DNA from: Chitinophagaceae bacterium
GTDB taxonomy: Bacteria; Bacteroidota; Bacteroidia; Chitinophagales; Chitinophagaceae
DNA: 64,000 nt
NCBI GenBank assembly: GCA_016703625.1
Contig: JADJBP010000013.1
Location: 62,001 to 126,000, forward strand
Direction of reading: 5' to 3'
The position numbers were made by a program, and so were the translations under genes. This document shows, in pieces, positions 39,407-50,260 of this stretch. The notes under the pieces were generated by a model. The model was not told the DNA's origin. It made no database searches and saw nothing but the letters and a program-made list of their open reading frames with translations. How positions within the stretch are numbered: the stretch's first letter is position 1; every line of letters starts with the position of its first letter.

Positions 39407-40684
39407 ATGTCAACCAATAAATCAATTAACCAATTAACGGATAAACTTACCATCGGCCTCTTCGGCTTCGGCGTTGTAGGCAAAGGCCTGTATGATGTAC
39501 TGCACACTACACCAACCCTGCAGGCAACTATAAAAAAATAGTTATAAAAAATGCAGAAAAGAGAAGAAGTATTGCTGCTGAAAACTTTTCAACCGATGCT
39601 GCTGATATCCTCAATGATGAAAGCATTAACGTAGTGGTTGAACTGATCGATGATGCAGATGCTGCTTTTGAAATTGTAAGAACAGCTTTGCAAAAAGGTA
39701 AATCAGTGGTAAGTGCCAACAAAAAAATGATCGCTGAACATTTTGAAGAACTGTTGCAGTTGCAGCAGGAGAACAACACGGCATTATTATATGAAGCCGC
39801 CTGTTGTGCCAGCATGCCCATTGTGCGCAACCTGGAAGAATATTACAACAATGACCTGTTAAAATCCATCCGTGGCATTATCAATGGGTCAACCAATTTT
39901 ATCCTGACCAAAATCTTTGAAGAACAACTGGAATTTAAAACAGCTTTAACCCTGGCGCAACAACTGGGATTTGCAGAAAGCGACCCCAAACTGGATATTG
40001 GCGGATTTGATGCGGCCAATAAACTCAGTATACTGCTGGCACATTCATTTGGTGTAATAGCAAAGCCCGGTGCATTTGTTTTTAATGGCATTGAAAATAT
40101 TTCTTTGCCGGATGCCATTGTAGCCAGGGAAAAGCGGCAAACCATTAAATTGGTTGCCCAGGCAAAAAAATTAAGCAACGGAAAACTGGCTGCTTTTGTA
40201 TTGCCGCAGTTTGTAACTGCAAAGGATGACCTGTACCATGTGCAAAATGAGTTTAATGCACTTACAACTGAAAGCACATTTGCCGATGCTCATTTTTTTA
40301 AAGGTAAGGGTGCAGGTGCTTTCCCGACTGCATCCGCAGTTTTGAGCGATATTTCAGCACTTGGTTATAACTATAAATACGAATATAAAAAGATCTTCCA
40401 TCAAACCGATAACACACTCAGCAATGATTTTTTATGTAAAGGTTTTTATCAGTGTTGATGATAACAGTAAAATTGATAAAAATGATTTTGAATGGATCGA
40501 GGAATGGCATAACGAATGTAACCGCAGTTGGCTGATCGCAGTCATTCATGCAGAAAAATTATACAAAACAGACTGGTGGAAACAGGAAGCTGTATCATTG
40601 ATACTTTGCCCGGATGCAATCATTGAAACAGTTGAATATAAAAAGATAAGTAAACGCAGCCTTGAACTGGCGGGTGTGGTATAA
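39407..40684 (+). CDS. hom: homoserine dehydrogenase (frameshifted)
   Basis: NAD(P)-dependent reduction of aspartate semialdehyde to homoserine, feeding methionine and threonine synthesis. ATG 39407; the Rossmann loop GLFGFGVVGKG is in the first piece (to 39541). After a shift in the A run at about 39533 the frame continues VVELIDDADAAFEIV, VSANKKMIAEH, GIINGSTNFILTKI, FAESDPKLDIGGFDAANKL and GKGAGAFPTASAVLSD. A second shift in the T run near 40430 leads to the C-terminal piece 40361-40684 (VFISVDDNSKID...), which may be a reduced ACT-like regulatory region. It stands behind metB under the same SAM riboswitch. Confidence 0.9.
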
Positions 40685-40977
40685 AAAAAAGCACCAAGTC
40701 TGATTCTTACTCCATAATTGCTTACTTCGTAATCTTACTAACCCGGTGCTTCCGCATGATTGGTTTTCATCTTTTTTTCGACTTCCGTCTTTTGAAGGAC
40801 TTCCATCTTTATAAAAACTGTTACCGTTCAATTGGACAATAAAGATAAGTTATACGATCCCTGCATACCAAATTATTAAGCGTTATGTTTTGCACCTGTT
40901 TAGCACATATTTATGCACATGACCGGGTAAGAAAATCATAACTTTTAAAAGCAGCAATTTGCCGGGAAAAGCATTTA
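40685..40977. other. 293-bp intergenic region with a long-loop hairpin
   Basis: AAGCACC (40689-40695) and GGTGCTT (40745-40751) form a stem with a ~49-base loop. On the minus strand the hairpin is followed by an eight-T run (A run at 40683-40690), so it could end a minus-strand transcript from the haloperoxidase side or a small RNA. A single TTATGCACA word lies at 40911. The AT-rich tandem words GATGGAAGTC / GACGGAAGTCG near 40770-40815 make the open frame at 40595-40831 look spurious. No gene is called. Confidence 0.45.
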
Positions 40978-42537
40978 TTATTCTGCCCCGTCAATATGCC
41001 CTCTTGCAACAGCATAGTTGCCAACTTTTTTTCCTGTAGTTATTCCAACTTCACAATCGCTGCGGAAATGAATGGCACCATACATACGCGAAACAGAAGC
41101 TTCAGTTGCCATATCCAGGTAAAGCTGTGCATTTGCAGGAATTATATAACCCAATACGGTAGCGGCAGCGCCACTAAACGTACTGTGACCTGAAATATAG
41201 GACGGAAAATTAGGCAGCCCAATTCCTGTTTTTATGCGGGGGTCTACCTGCATCGGGCGGGGATTAAAATAAAAATTCTTTGCATCCCAGCAGGCAATAC
41301 CGGCATCCATAATAGACATATTTAATAAGGCCATATTACGGGCCCACCTGGCTTCGCTGAAATTTTGCTGCGCAAAATCATTGGAAGCAATATAATTCCA
41401 GTGGCCCGGTGGTGTGTAGGTTCTTAAACCATCGGCCCAAAAATTGGCTATACGTAATTGTTCCCTTGTGAGATTTTTGGATATCTGGTAAATTTCTTCT
41501 GTTTCATCTCTGAATTTTTGTGAACTTGTGGATGGCGGCGGGCCGGGACGTATGGCATTTACCAACGTTGCTGAATCAAACAGGAAAGCCCTTACAGCCC
41601 CAAAAGCAGGCAACATGGGTGGCCGCTCAGGTGTTTCCAGGCTCATCCAGGGTATTTCGCCCCTGTTAATACAATCCTGTTTTAATTTTGCCCAAAGCGT
41701 TGCATTACCTGCTGCAGCCCCGGCCCTATCGGTACGGGCACGCGTAACAAATTTAGCGGCAATTAATTTTCCTAATGCTTCACCTGCATCCAGGTCACTT
41801 CTTACATTAGCACCTGCAATTAACCTCGCCCTTTTATGTTCTTCTGCACGCTGGTTAATATAATCCTGGTCGCCGGGAAACATCAGTTTTAATATTTCAA
41901 CACTGGCACCCAGTACGGCTGCATCTTCGCTTGGGTAAGAGGGCAAAGTTGATTTTGGCAACAAAGTCTGAATATTGGCATCCACTACAAATGGAGCCGG
42001 GCGGTTGTACTGCTGCTTGTAAAAATATGCCCCTACACAGGCATCATATTGTGCCGCGCTTAAATAGGCATACGCCCTTGCCGCATAAGGCGGATTGGCG
42101 AAAGGAAATGTTGGATAAGCCAATGGATTGTTGGCACTTGGAAAAGGGGTAACTGCCATCCGGGTTCTGGTATGGCGGCAGGTTATGCAAGGCCACCAGT
42201 TCCCGCATGATCTCATTCCAGCGCAATACTGCACCTGCTCCCCAGTATTTAACCAGGTTTTTTTCTTCGTTGGTTATCTCACCCTGGAAACTTTTTATTT
42301 CGTTAAGTTGAATAATGTAATCAGGCGATGTTGTTGCAATAGGTGCCAGGCATGCAAACTCATTGGCGGCTGTTAACAATATGGGTCTCCAGGTACCCGC
42401 ATTGGCATCTACCCGGGTTGGATTGATCATGGGGTAATTCATGTTCTGTTCTACAATATCTTTTGAACAGGAATTGAACATGGCCGAACCGGCCACCAAT
42501 ACAACCAGGATTGCAGTAATTGTAAAAAATTTTTCAT
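40978..42537 (-). CDS. vanadium-dependent haloperoxidase/PAP2-type lipoprotein (frameshifted)
   Basis: Envelope enzyme of the vanadium haloperoxidase/acid phosphatase superfamily, about 515 residues. The N terminus MKKFFTITAILVVLVAG followed by SAMFNSC is a lipoprotein signal. The active-site set is complete: K-x6-RP in KNFYFNPRP, SGHS in SYISGHSTFSG and SR-x-x-GAIH-x-x-SD in SRMYGAIHFRSD. Frameshifts lie just after the ATG (A run, 42529-42534) and near 42145-42155, so the front part appears fused to the upstream gene's frame. Peroxidase versus phosphatase activity cannot be told from these residues. The start codon lies 2 bp from the stop of the upstream barrel gene. Confidence 0.8.
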
Positions 42538-42539
42538 GA

Positions 42540-43488
42540 CTATTTATTTTCGGATTTACCGTCTGCTTTTTTTCTTTTTTCTTTTTTTTGCTAAAGTCTA
42601 ATATGTAAAATACACCTGCATTAAAACCGGTAGCCTGTCCAACATTTCTTCCGGCAACAGTTGTACTTCCATTCGCAACAATGGAAAGACCGTCCACCGG
42701 TGTTTCATATTTTACATTAAGGCCAATACTGGTGGCATTCATTTTATTACTTACGAATGGCATACCATTTTTTGGAATATCAAAACCACCAAGTGTAGTC
42801 CATTTATTGAAAATGGCTTCAGCAATCCAGGTTTCACTTCGGTAACCTGCCCTGAAATTCAATTGAGATGCATCCGGCATTTTTACTTCGCTGGAATAAT
42901 GCATTTCAGTAGTGTAATAGGTATTCCTGTCAATGGTAACATTGCTGCGGGATACATAGGCATATGAGGCTGTGGCAAACCAATGGCCCCGTTGATAATC
43001 TGCCATCAAACGGATCGTTGCATTTTTACTATGCAGCCCGATAGATAATGGCAAAAAGTCTGCATTGTAATTTGATACCGGGGTTGAATAACCTGCAATT
43101 AAAATTGCCTGCAGGTCGCCTTTGGCAATATACTTTTGATAAGCCACCCATTTTACCAATAACGACAGGTCCTGAAATCCTTTTTGCCCGGCCATATTAC
43201 CTGCGCTTGCTTTTGTTTTTACATATGGTAAACCAAAAAGTAGATTGATTTTGCTGGTTATACCATAATTACCCATGAGCATAAAGTTGGTAGTGGATAC
43301 CCGCCCCATATTAAGGTTTTCTCTTTTTGAGGTTCCTTCCCAGTAGTTTTTCCAACTGCTGTAACCGGCGGTTGGGCCAATGCAGAAAAATTTTTCTGCA
43401 TCATCAACCCGTCAATATCAGTTTGAGAAAATGATTTTTGAAATAACGACACGGAAATAAATAGTAGCAGGTATAATTTTCTGCTCAT
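42540..43488 (-). CDS. outer-membrane beta-barrel (transporter-like) protein (frameshifted)
   Basis: About 315 residues with signal peptide (MSRKLYLLLFISVSLFQKSFSQ). After a shift in 43310-43400 the frame reads SSWKNYWEGTSKREN and NMGRVSTTNFMLMGNYG, then alternating strands such as INLLFGLPYVKTKAS, LQAILIAGYSTPVSNY and GLNVKYETPVDGLSIVANG. The pattern is that of outer-membrane channel/transporter barrels. The stop TAG (42542-42540) is 2 bp before the haloperoxidase ATG, after a Lys-rich tail encoded by A runs, where another base error lets the frames run together. It forms a tight two-gene operon with the haloperoxidase. Cargo unknown. Confidence 0.72.
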
Positions 43489-43540
43489 ATGCATTTAGTT
43501 TTAGTTTCTGCCGGCAATATTACCAGTTGCCTTGTTTAAT

Positions 43541-43575
43541 CAAAGATATATAATTATGCCTGTTTAGTAAACAAA
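43541..43575 (-). promoter_or_regulatory. promoter of the barrel-haloperoxidase operon
   Basis: On the minus strand TTTG (43575-43572) and TATCTTTG (43548-43541) are separated by 23 bp, with the start codon 53 bp further at 43488. Fits the Bacteroidota consensus. Confidence 0.62.
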
Positions 43576-43649
43576 CTGATAACCAATCATACTACAACAG
43601 TGTTTTTCAAGGGATTATAATCTTTATGCAAATTTATTTACTGCAGGGA

Positions 43650-44918
43650 TCAATGATCATTCAGCGGCAAACCCCTTTTCTGGAACTCGATCCAGTTCAG
43701 GTATTCCGGTGCAACGCGGTGCTCTACCATGGTTATACATTCATTAACCGGGCAAACCAGCTGGCATAAATTACAGCCCACACATTCTTCTTCTTTAATG
43801 GTATATGTATTATATGGTTTTCCATATTCCATATTGATGGATTGATGGGATGCATCTTCGCAGGCAATATAACAAAGTCCGCAACGGATACATTTATCGG
43901 GGTTTATTTTTGCAATATGGTGGTAGTTGATATCCAGGTTTTCCCAATGGGTGATCTTTTCAACCGACTTACCAATAAAATCATCCAGGGTTTTAAATCC
44001 TTTTTCATCCATCCAGTTATTCATGCCTTCGCACATGTCTTCCACGATCCTGAAGCCATGGTTCATGGCAGCTGTACACACCTGCACATTACTGGCACCC
44101 AATAACAGGAACTCTACTGCATCTTTCCAGGTACTAACACCACCAATACCCGAAACCGGAACCTTTGAAGTAGTTGGATCCTGTGCAATGGTGGTCAGCA
44201 TTTTTAATGCAATGGGTTTTACGGCCGGCCCGCAATAACCGCCAAAAACTGATTTACCGGCAACATATGGATTGGGGACCAGCGTATCCAGGTCAATACC
44301 GGTTATAGACTGGATCGTATTGATCAGCGACAATGCATTGGTGCCTGCTTCAACAACCGCTTTACCGGTGGGCACTACCGAATGCACATTGGGCGTAAGT
44401 TTGGTGATCACCGGGATATGTGCGGCTTCCATCACCCACTCCACCACCATCCTGGCAATTTCCGGGTCCTGGCCTACTGCAGCGCCCATACCTCTTTCCG
44501 TCATACCATGCGGACAACCAAAATTCAGTTCCAACCCATGGGCACCGGTATCTTCAACTTTTTTGATCAGTTCGTGCCAGCTGTTTTTATCATTATCCGC
44601 CATCAGTGAAACCACCATGGCCCTGTCGGGAAAAAGTTTCAGGCATTCCCCAATTTCTTTCAGGTTTATGTTCAGCGGGCGGTCGCTGATCAGTTCAATA
44701 TTATTAAATCCCATCATTTTTCTTCCGCCAAAATTCACGGCTGAATAACGCGATGAAACATTTTTTACCTGGCTGCCGAGGGTTTTCCAAACCACACCGC
44801 CCCAGCCCGCTTCAAAAGCACGGAGCACATTTATTTTTTTATCAGTAGGCGGAGCACTCGCCAGCCAGAAAGGGTTGGGTGATTTAATACCAAGGAAGTT
44901 TGAACTGATATCTGCCAT
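43650..44918 (-). CDS. preA: dihydropyrimidine dehydrogenase (NAD) subunit PreA
   Basis: Catalytic subunit that reduces uracil and thymine to the 5,6-dihydro forms. 422 residues: a dihydroorotate-dehydrogenase-like FMN barrel (NPFWLASAPPTDKK, ELNFGCPHGMTERGMGA, ISLINTIQ-like NALSLINTIQSITG, SGIGGVSTWKDA) followed by two 4Fe-4S clusters, CIRCGLCYIACED and CVGCNLCQLVCPV. The pyrimidine-site Cys region is in NFGCPHGM. Intact. It lies last in the co-oriented pyrimidine degradation cluster, 44 bp behind preT, its electron-supplying partner. Confidence 0.96.
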   Translation of the reverse strand: MADISSNFLGIKSPNPFWLASAPPTDKKINVLRAFEAGWGGVVWKTLGSQVKNVSSRYSAVNFGGRKMMGFNNIELISDRPLNINLKEIGECLKLFPDRAMVVSLMADNDKNSWHELIKKVEDTGAHGLELNFGCPHGMTERGMGAAVGQDPEIARMVVEWVMEAAHIPVITKLTPNVHSVVPTGKAVVEAGTNALSLINTIQSITGIDLDTLVPNPYVAGKSVFGGYCGPAVKPIALKMLTTIAQDPTTSKVPVSGIGGVSTWKDAVEFLLLGASNVQVCTAAMNHGFRIVEDMCEGMNNWMDEKGFKTLDDFIGKSVEKITHWENLDINYHHIAKINPDKCIRCGLCYIACEDASHQSINMEYGKPYNTYTIKEEECVGCNLCQLVCPVNECITMVEHRVAPEYLNWIEFQKRGLPLNDH

Positions 44919-44962
44919 ATTGAATAATTAAAAAGTCAAAAGTAAAAAGTCAAAAAATGAGC

Positions 44963-46319
44963 TTAAGTCATTTTAATTTTAATTTTAATACCGAGGTATG
45001 ATAGTATAGAAGCTGCACCATCTTTACCAGCCTGCACAGCATCAACTACTTCCTTTCCCCCGTTAACTGCGTCACCACCGGCAAAAACACCTGTTATATT
45101 TGTTGAACTGTTATTATCTGTTGAAATTTTGCCTTTGAATTTTGAATTTGATTTCATTCACCAGATCTTCAAAGGGCATTTGCCCCGCAGCCTTAATGAC
45201 CATATCAACATCCAGTGTAAAAGTTTCTCCGGTATCAATCGGGCTTCTTCTTCCACTGGCATCCGGTTCGCCCAATATCATTTTACTGCAGACCAGTTGT
45301 TTCACTTTATTGTTTTCTCCAATAATCTCTTTTGGTGCAGCCAGCCAGATGATTTCACAGCCATCCAGTTTGGCAATATCCAGTTCAACCTGTGTGCAGG
45401 GTTTTTCCATTTCGGTACGGCGGTAAACCATGGTAACCTGTTTGGCTCCTAAGCGTTTTGCCTGTGTTGCTGCATCTATGGCCGTCATGCCCATTCCAAT
45501 TACTGCAACTTTATCTCCTACAGCAACTTTATCATATCCTTTGTCTCTGATGTCGTAAATAAATTTAATCGCATCTTCTACACCTTCCAGTTCTTCACCA
45601 GGTATTTCCAATTGTCTTGCCAGGCCAACTCCAATTCCTAAATAAACAGCATCAAAGTTTTTCTGTAATTCATCCAATGAGATGTTCTTTCCCAATTCCT
45701 GGTTGTATTTTATTTCTATACCCCCGATACCCAAAATATAATTCACTTCATCTTCGCAAAACTGTGGTGTTACTTTGTATGCTGCAATGCCATAGGTCAT
45801 CAGTCCACCGCCTTTACTTTCTTTTTCAAATATGGTCACATCAATTCCTTCCCGGCTTAAAACATGCGCACAACTCAATCCTGCCGGGCCCGCGCCAACG
45901 ATCGCCACTTTTTTGCCCGTCGATGATTTGCGTACGAAAAGCTGCCAGTTTGCAGCCATTGCTTTTTCTGTTGAATAGCGTTGCAGCTTTGCAATGGAAA
46001 TTGGTTTCTCCTCCATGAAGTTATAAACACAGGCTCCTTCGCATAATTTTTCAACCGGGCAAACCTTGCTGCAGCCTGCCCCCATGATATTGCTCGAAAA
46101 AATGGTATGCGCCGATCCTTTTATATTATCTGTTGCGATCTGTTTTATGAATTTGGGTACATCAATACCGGTTGGACAGCTTTTCATGCAGGGTGCATCA
46201 TAACAAAACAAACATCGGTTGGCTTCAACCAATGCTGCATCGGTTGTTTCAAACGGCGGATGAATGTCGCTGAAATTTTCGGCGTATTGCTCTCCTGATA
46301 ATCTATTAGGTTTAATCAT
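44963..46319 (-). CDS. preT: dihydropyrimidine dehydrogenase subunit PreT (frameshifted)
   Basis: NAD-dependent flavoprotein that passes electrons to PreA. The N-terminal Fe-S domain shows CLFCYDAPCMKSCPTGID and GCSKVCPVEKLCEGAC; the FAD loop is KKVAIVGAGPAGLSCAHVL and the NAD loop VAVIGMGMTAIDAATQAKRLG. The preferred start is ATG at 46319 (MIKPNRLSGEQYAENF); the longer frame from 46358 encodes only an AT-rich N/S/K/F leader. A shift near 45130-45150 separates the last piece (44963-45157), which supplies GVFAGGDAVNGGKEVVDAV, the FAD-binding C terminus. Interestingly the joint lies in a Lys/Asn/Phe-rich stretch of the same AT-rich word type. 50 bp behind the amidohydrolase. Confidence 0.93.
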
Positions 46320-46369
46320 TTTTGAATTTTTAGTTTTGAATTTTGAATTCATATTCAAAACACAAAAAA

Positions 46370-47236
46370 TTACAGTTCAGTCAGTTTCCCATAAGTCTCC
46401 GGCCTCCTGTCTCTGAAGAACTGCCAAACACTTCTCACTTCTTCGATCATATCCAAATCAAATTCTGCGATCAGCAGTTCATCTTTGTCTTCACTGGCCT
46501 GCGCAAATATCTGTCCGCGTGGATCCACAAAATAACTGCTGCCATAAAACTTGCCGAGGTTCCAGGGTTTTTCTTCGCCCACCCGGTTGATGCAGCCCAT
46601 AAAATAACCATTGGCCGCCGCATGTGCCGGTTGTTCCAGTTTCCATAAGTATTGCGATAAGCCCGCAACCGTTGCCGAAGGATTGTAAACAATTTCGGCT
46701 CCATTCAATCCTAGGCATCTTGCACCATCCGGGAAATGCCTGTCGTAACAAATGTACACACCCACTTTGGCGTACTTTGTCTGAAACACGGGATAGCCCA
46801 GGTTGCCGGGCTTAAAGAAAAACTTTTCCCAAAAGCCGCTGGTATGCGGAATATGATTTTTCCTGTATTTACCAAGATACGTTCCATCAGCATCGATCAC
46901 CGCAGCCGTATTGTATAAAACGCCGGCCTGTTCCTTTTCGTAAATGGGAACGATGATGACCATGTTATACTTTTTAGCATAGGTTGCCATCAGGTCGGTT
47001 GTTGGGCCCGGAACTGATTCAGCACTTTCATACCATTTTTTATCCTGCCCGGGACAGAAATAGGGTGTATTGAAAATTTCCTGCAGGCAAAGTATCTGTA
47101 CGCCCTTTTTGCCGGCTTCCTCAATAAAAGGGATGTGTTTTTGCACCATGGCATTTACAATTTCCGGTATGGTTCCCTCTCCCTCTGTTTTAGGAAGACT
47201 CATTTGTATTAAACCCGACTTAATAATTCTAGGCAT
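46370..47236 (-). CDS. N-carbamoyl-beta-alanine amidohydrolase (beta-ureidopropionase), nitrilase family
   Basis: Third enzyme of reductive pyrimidine degradation: hydrolyses N-carbamoyl-beta-alanine to beta-alanine, CO2 and ammonia. 288 residues, intact. Catalytic triad of the C-N hydrolase fold: Glu in CLQEIFNTPYF, Lys in GKYRKNHIPH and Cys in GVYICYDRHFP. The long HTSGFWEKFFFKPGN insertion is typical of the beta-ureidopropionase/carbamoylputrescine amidohydrolase branch. The neighbouring dihydropyrimidinase and PreAT make the beta-ureidopropionase role the likely one. Confidence 0.9.
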   Translation of the reverse strand: MPRIIKSGLIQMSLPKTEGEGTIPEIVNAMVQKHIPFIEEAGKKGVQILCLQEIFNTPYFCPGQDKKWYESAESVPGPTTDLMATYAKKYNMVIIVPIYEKEQAGVLYNTAAVIDADGTYLGKYRKNHIPHTSGFWEKFFFKPGNLGYPVFQTKYAKVGVYICYDRHFPDGARCLGLNGAEIVYNPSATVAGLSQYLWKLEQPAHAAANGYFMGCINRVGEEKPWNLGKFYGSSYFVDPRGQIFAQASEDKDELLIAEFDLDMIEEVRSVWQFFRDRRPETYGKLTEL

Positions 47237-47265
47237 CTTTTTACTTTTTACTTTTGAATTTTGAA

Positions 47266-48645
47266 TTATATTTTCCCTTCTACTTTATTTCTCTTAATAT
47301 ACTTCCCATTTCCTTTTTCCACCAAACATTTTCCATCGGCAATCACAACCTGCCCCCTTAATAAAACCGTTTTGCATTTACCGGTCAGCTTCCAGCCTTC
47401 ATAACCGGAATAATCAGTATTCATGTGATGGGTTGATGCACTGATCGTATGCTCTTCATTTGGATCGAACAAAACAATATCTGCATCCGATCCCGGTGCT
47501 ATGCATCCCTTCTGCGGGAACATACCGAATATCTTTGCAGGGTTGGTTGACAGCAGTTCCACAAATTTATTGACTGTAATTCTTCCTTTCCGAACACCTT
47601 CACTGTACAACAATTCAACCCGGTGTTCTATTGCCGGGTGACCGTTGGGAATTTTTGAAAAATCATCCCTGCCCATCAGTTTTTGTTTCCAGGTAAACGG
47701 GCAATGATCAGTTGCCACCACCTGTATCAATCCCTGGTTAATGCCTGCCCACAATGCTTCCTGGTCTTTCTTTTCACGCAGCGGCGGGCTCATTACCCAT
47801 TTGGCTCCTTCAAAATTCTGTTGGTATAAAGAAGCATCCAGCAATAAATACTGATACAGGTTTCTGCAAATACTTTTTGGTTGTGCCGGTTGTTGTCACG
47901 CACAGCATTCAATGCCCCTTCGCAGGTCATGTGTACAATATAACCGGGACAGCCGGTATAACCGGCAATGGATGCAAAACGTTCTGAAGCTTCCGCTTCG
48001 GTTATCTCCGGTTGGGATAAATAATGATACAGTGGGGCCAAATTTCCTTCGGCCTTGTTCTTAGCAATTAAAAAATCGATCATGTCGCCATTGGTAGCAT
48101 GAACCGTTACCATGCCGCCCCGTTGCTTCACTTCATTCATCAGGCCCACCATCTGCTTATCATCGATCATCAAAGCGCCTTTATAAGCCATGAATATTTT
48201 AAAAGAAGTGATCCCTTCTTTTCTACCAGGTCAACAATTTCTTTACAGGTGTTTTCATTAAAATCGGTAACCGCCATGTGAAAGCTGTAATCACCCACTG
48301 CATTTCCGTTTGCACGTCCGCTCCAGGCATTGTATGCTTCGTACAAAGAATGCCCTGTTTTTGCAAAATAAAATCGATCACCGTTGTGGTACCACCATGC
48401 AAAGCAGCGCGGGTGCCTGTTTCATAATTATCGCTGCTGAAAGTACCCATGAATGGCATTTCCAGGTGTACGTGTGGATCAATGGCACCTGGAAAAGCCA
48501 ACAGGCCGGTTGCATCAATTATTTTATCGGCTTGTATGTCAAGATTCTTTCCAATAGCAACAATACTTTCGCCCTGTATAAAAATATCACCGGTATAATT
48601 ATCTGCGGCACCAATAATATTTGCGTTCTTGATCAGAATACTCAT
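47266..48645 (-). CDS. hydA: dihydropyrimidinase (frameshifted)
   Basis: Zinc amidohydrolase opening the dihydrouracil/dihydrothymine ring. ATG 48645. Metal ligands: HVH in DPHVHLEMPF, the carboxylated Lys in FMAYKGALM, His in TVHATNGDM and VHMTCEGAL, Asp in TDHCPFTWK. About 458 residues when repaired, a normal size. Frame shifts lie near 48355, near 48213 and near 47855; open pieces are 48645-48223, 48191-47793 and 47844-47266, with a middle segment (YEAYNAWSGRANGNAVGDY) in a third frame. 65 bp after the permease gene and 29 bp before the amidohydrolase gene. Confidence 0.93.
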
Positions 48646-48710
48646 TTCGATTTATTTTTTATCGCAGGGAAAAAGAGATAATGAATTTCGCAGAGACATT
48701 CAGCGTATTC

Positions 48711-50177
48711 TCAGCCTCCTTTCTCAGCGTTGATGTTTTCATTAACAATATATAAATAATTCCACTCACCAAAAAAACCAACAAACCAGGCATAGTGATA
48801 GAGGTCGGATATCCATACCGGGAATGCAGTTGCGAAACCAGTTTTACCTGTAACAAAAAAACCGGGGATGTTTGGAACAATACCAACCAGCAAGGCAATG
48901 ACAGCTGCTATATTGAATCCATTACTATAACCATATCGACCTTTGTGCTGGTACAATTCATCAACCTGCAATTGTTGTTTGCGGATAAAATAATAATCAG
49001 CGATCATGATACCCCCAACCGGCCCCAGTAAACTGGAATAAGCAATAAGCCATGTAAAAATATAACCATTGGGATCGGCAATTAATTTCCAGGGAAAGAT
49101 CAGAATACCGATCAAGCCGGTTATATATCCGCCCGTTCTGAAATTTATTCTTTTAGGAGACAGGTTTGCAAAATCATTTGCCGGGCTCACAATGTTGGCG
49201 GCAATATTTGTTGCCAGCGTTGAAATGGCCACAGCGATCATGGCCATACTCACCAGTAATTTATTTTCGAATTTGCCGGCAAGTACAACCGGGTCCCAGA
49301 TGGTTTCTCCATAAATAATAAATGTAGCAGATGTAACCACAACACCGATAAAAGCAAACAAGGTCATTGAAGGAGGCAGGCCGGCTATTTGTCCGTTGAT
49401 CTGTGCTTTCTGGCTTTTGCATAACGGGTAAAGTCGGGAATATTTAAAGACAATGTTGCCCAGAAGCCAACCATGCCAGTTAGTGCCGGGAAAAAAAATG
49501 CCCAGAAAGCAGGGCCGGTCAATGTAGCCGGCTGATCAAGTATGGGGCCCAAACCATTGCCCGCATCAATGGCCCAAAACAATAATGCCAAAGCAGCCAG
49601 GGGTAAAAAGATGGCTTTGAACACCAATAATTTTCTGATGCTTTCTACACCTAAATAAACAACCCACATATTCAGTAACCAGAAAATAAAAAAACAAATG
49701 GCCGGCCCTGTTTGCAAACCAAAAGAATCCGGAAAAATTTGTGGTAAAGTTGCCAATGCCGGAAACCAGAGTTTCATCATCTGGTAGATGGCAAATCCGC
49801 CGATCCAGGTTTGAATACCAAACCAGCCGCAGGCAACAATGGCTCTCAACAGTGCCGGAATATTTGCACCCCTAGTTCCAAAACTGGCCCTGGCAAAAAC
49901 CGGGAATGGTATTCCATATTTTGCCCCGGCATGCCCGTTCAAAATCATGGGAATTAAAACAACTGTATTTCCAATGAGGATGGTAAGGATAGATTGCCAC
50001 CAGTTCATACCTCCTTCGATCAGCGAACTCGCCAGCATATATGTGGGAATGCACAGGCTCATGCTGATCCATAGGGCAGCGTAGTTCCAGGTGCCCCAGG
50101 AACGCCTGTTTTGCGGAATGGGGTGCAAGGTCATCGTTGATGAGAGAAGGATCAGTTATGTTTTGGTTGTATGTCAT
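48711..50177 (-). CDS. NCS1-family nucleobase permease (frameshifted)
   Basis: Inner-membrane symporter of the cytosine/uracil/allantoin (NCS1) family with about twelve hydrophobic segments. ATG 50177 (MTYNQNITDPSLIND); RRSWGTWNYAALWISMS and NGHAGAKYGIPFPVFARASFG, FGIQTWIGG, and LNIPDFTRYAK are family hallmarks. Frameshifts near 50125 (C run) and near 49380 (A run) split it into 50177-~50125, 50134-49385 and 49367-48711. Situated in the pyrimidine degradation cluster, it most likely imports uracil or thymine, although hydantoin or allantoin transporters are close relatives. Confidence 0.92.
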
Positions 50178-50260
50178 TTTTATTTTGGCTAAGAGGTTAA
50201 AAGAAAAAGGGCTAGAGTTTTGCTTCCTCTTTTCCTCTTTTCCTCTTAGCTAATTTCCGC

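Noticed and set aside
40595..40831. 78-residue minus-strand open frame
   Set aside because: Ser/Lys/Asp-rich translation of short AT-rich tandem words and of the hairpin loop; overlaps the hom 3' end.
40911..40919. TTATGCACA, possible DnaA box
   Set aside because: A single nine-base match with one free position is expected about twice by chance in 64 kb on two strands; there is no cluster.
42044..43309. A single fused barrel-haloperoxidase protein
   Set aside because: The fusion arises from base errors in A runs; a stop (42542-42540) and a lipoprotein start (42537) lie between the two genes in the proper frames.
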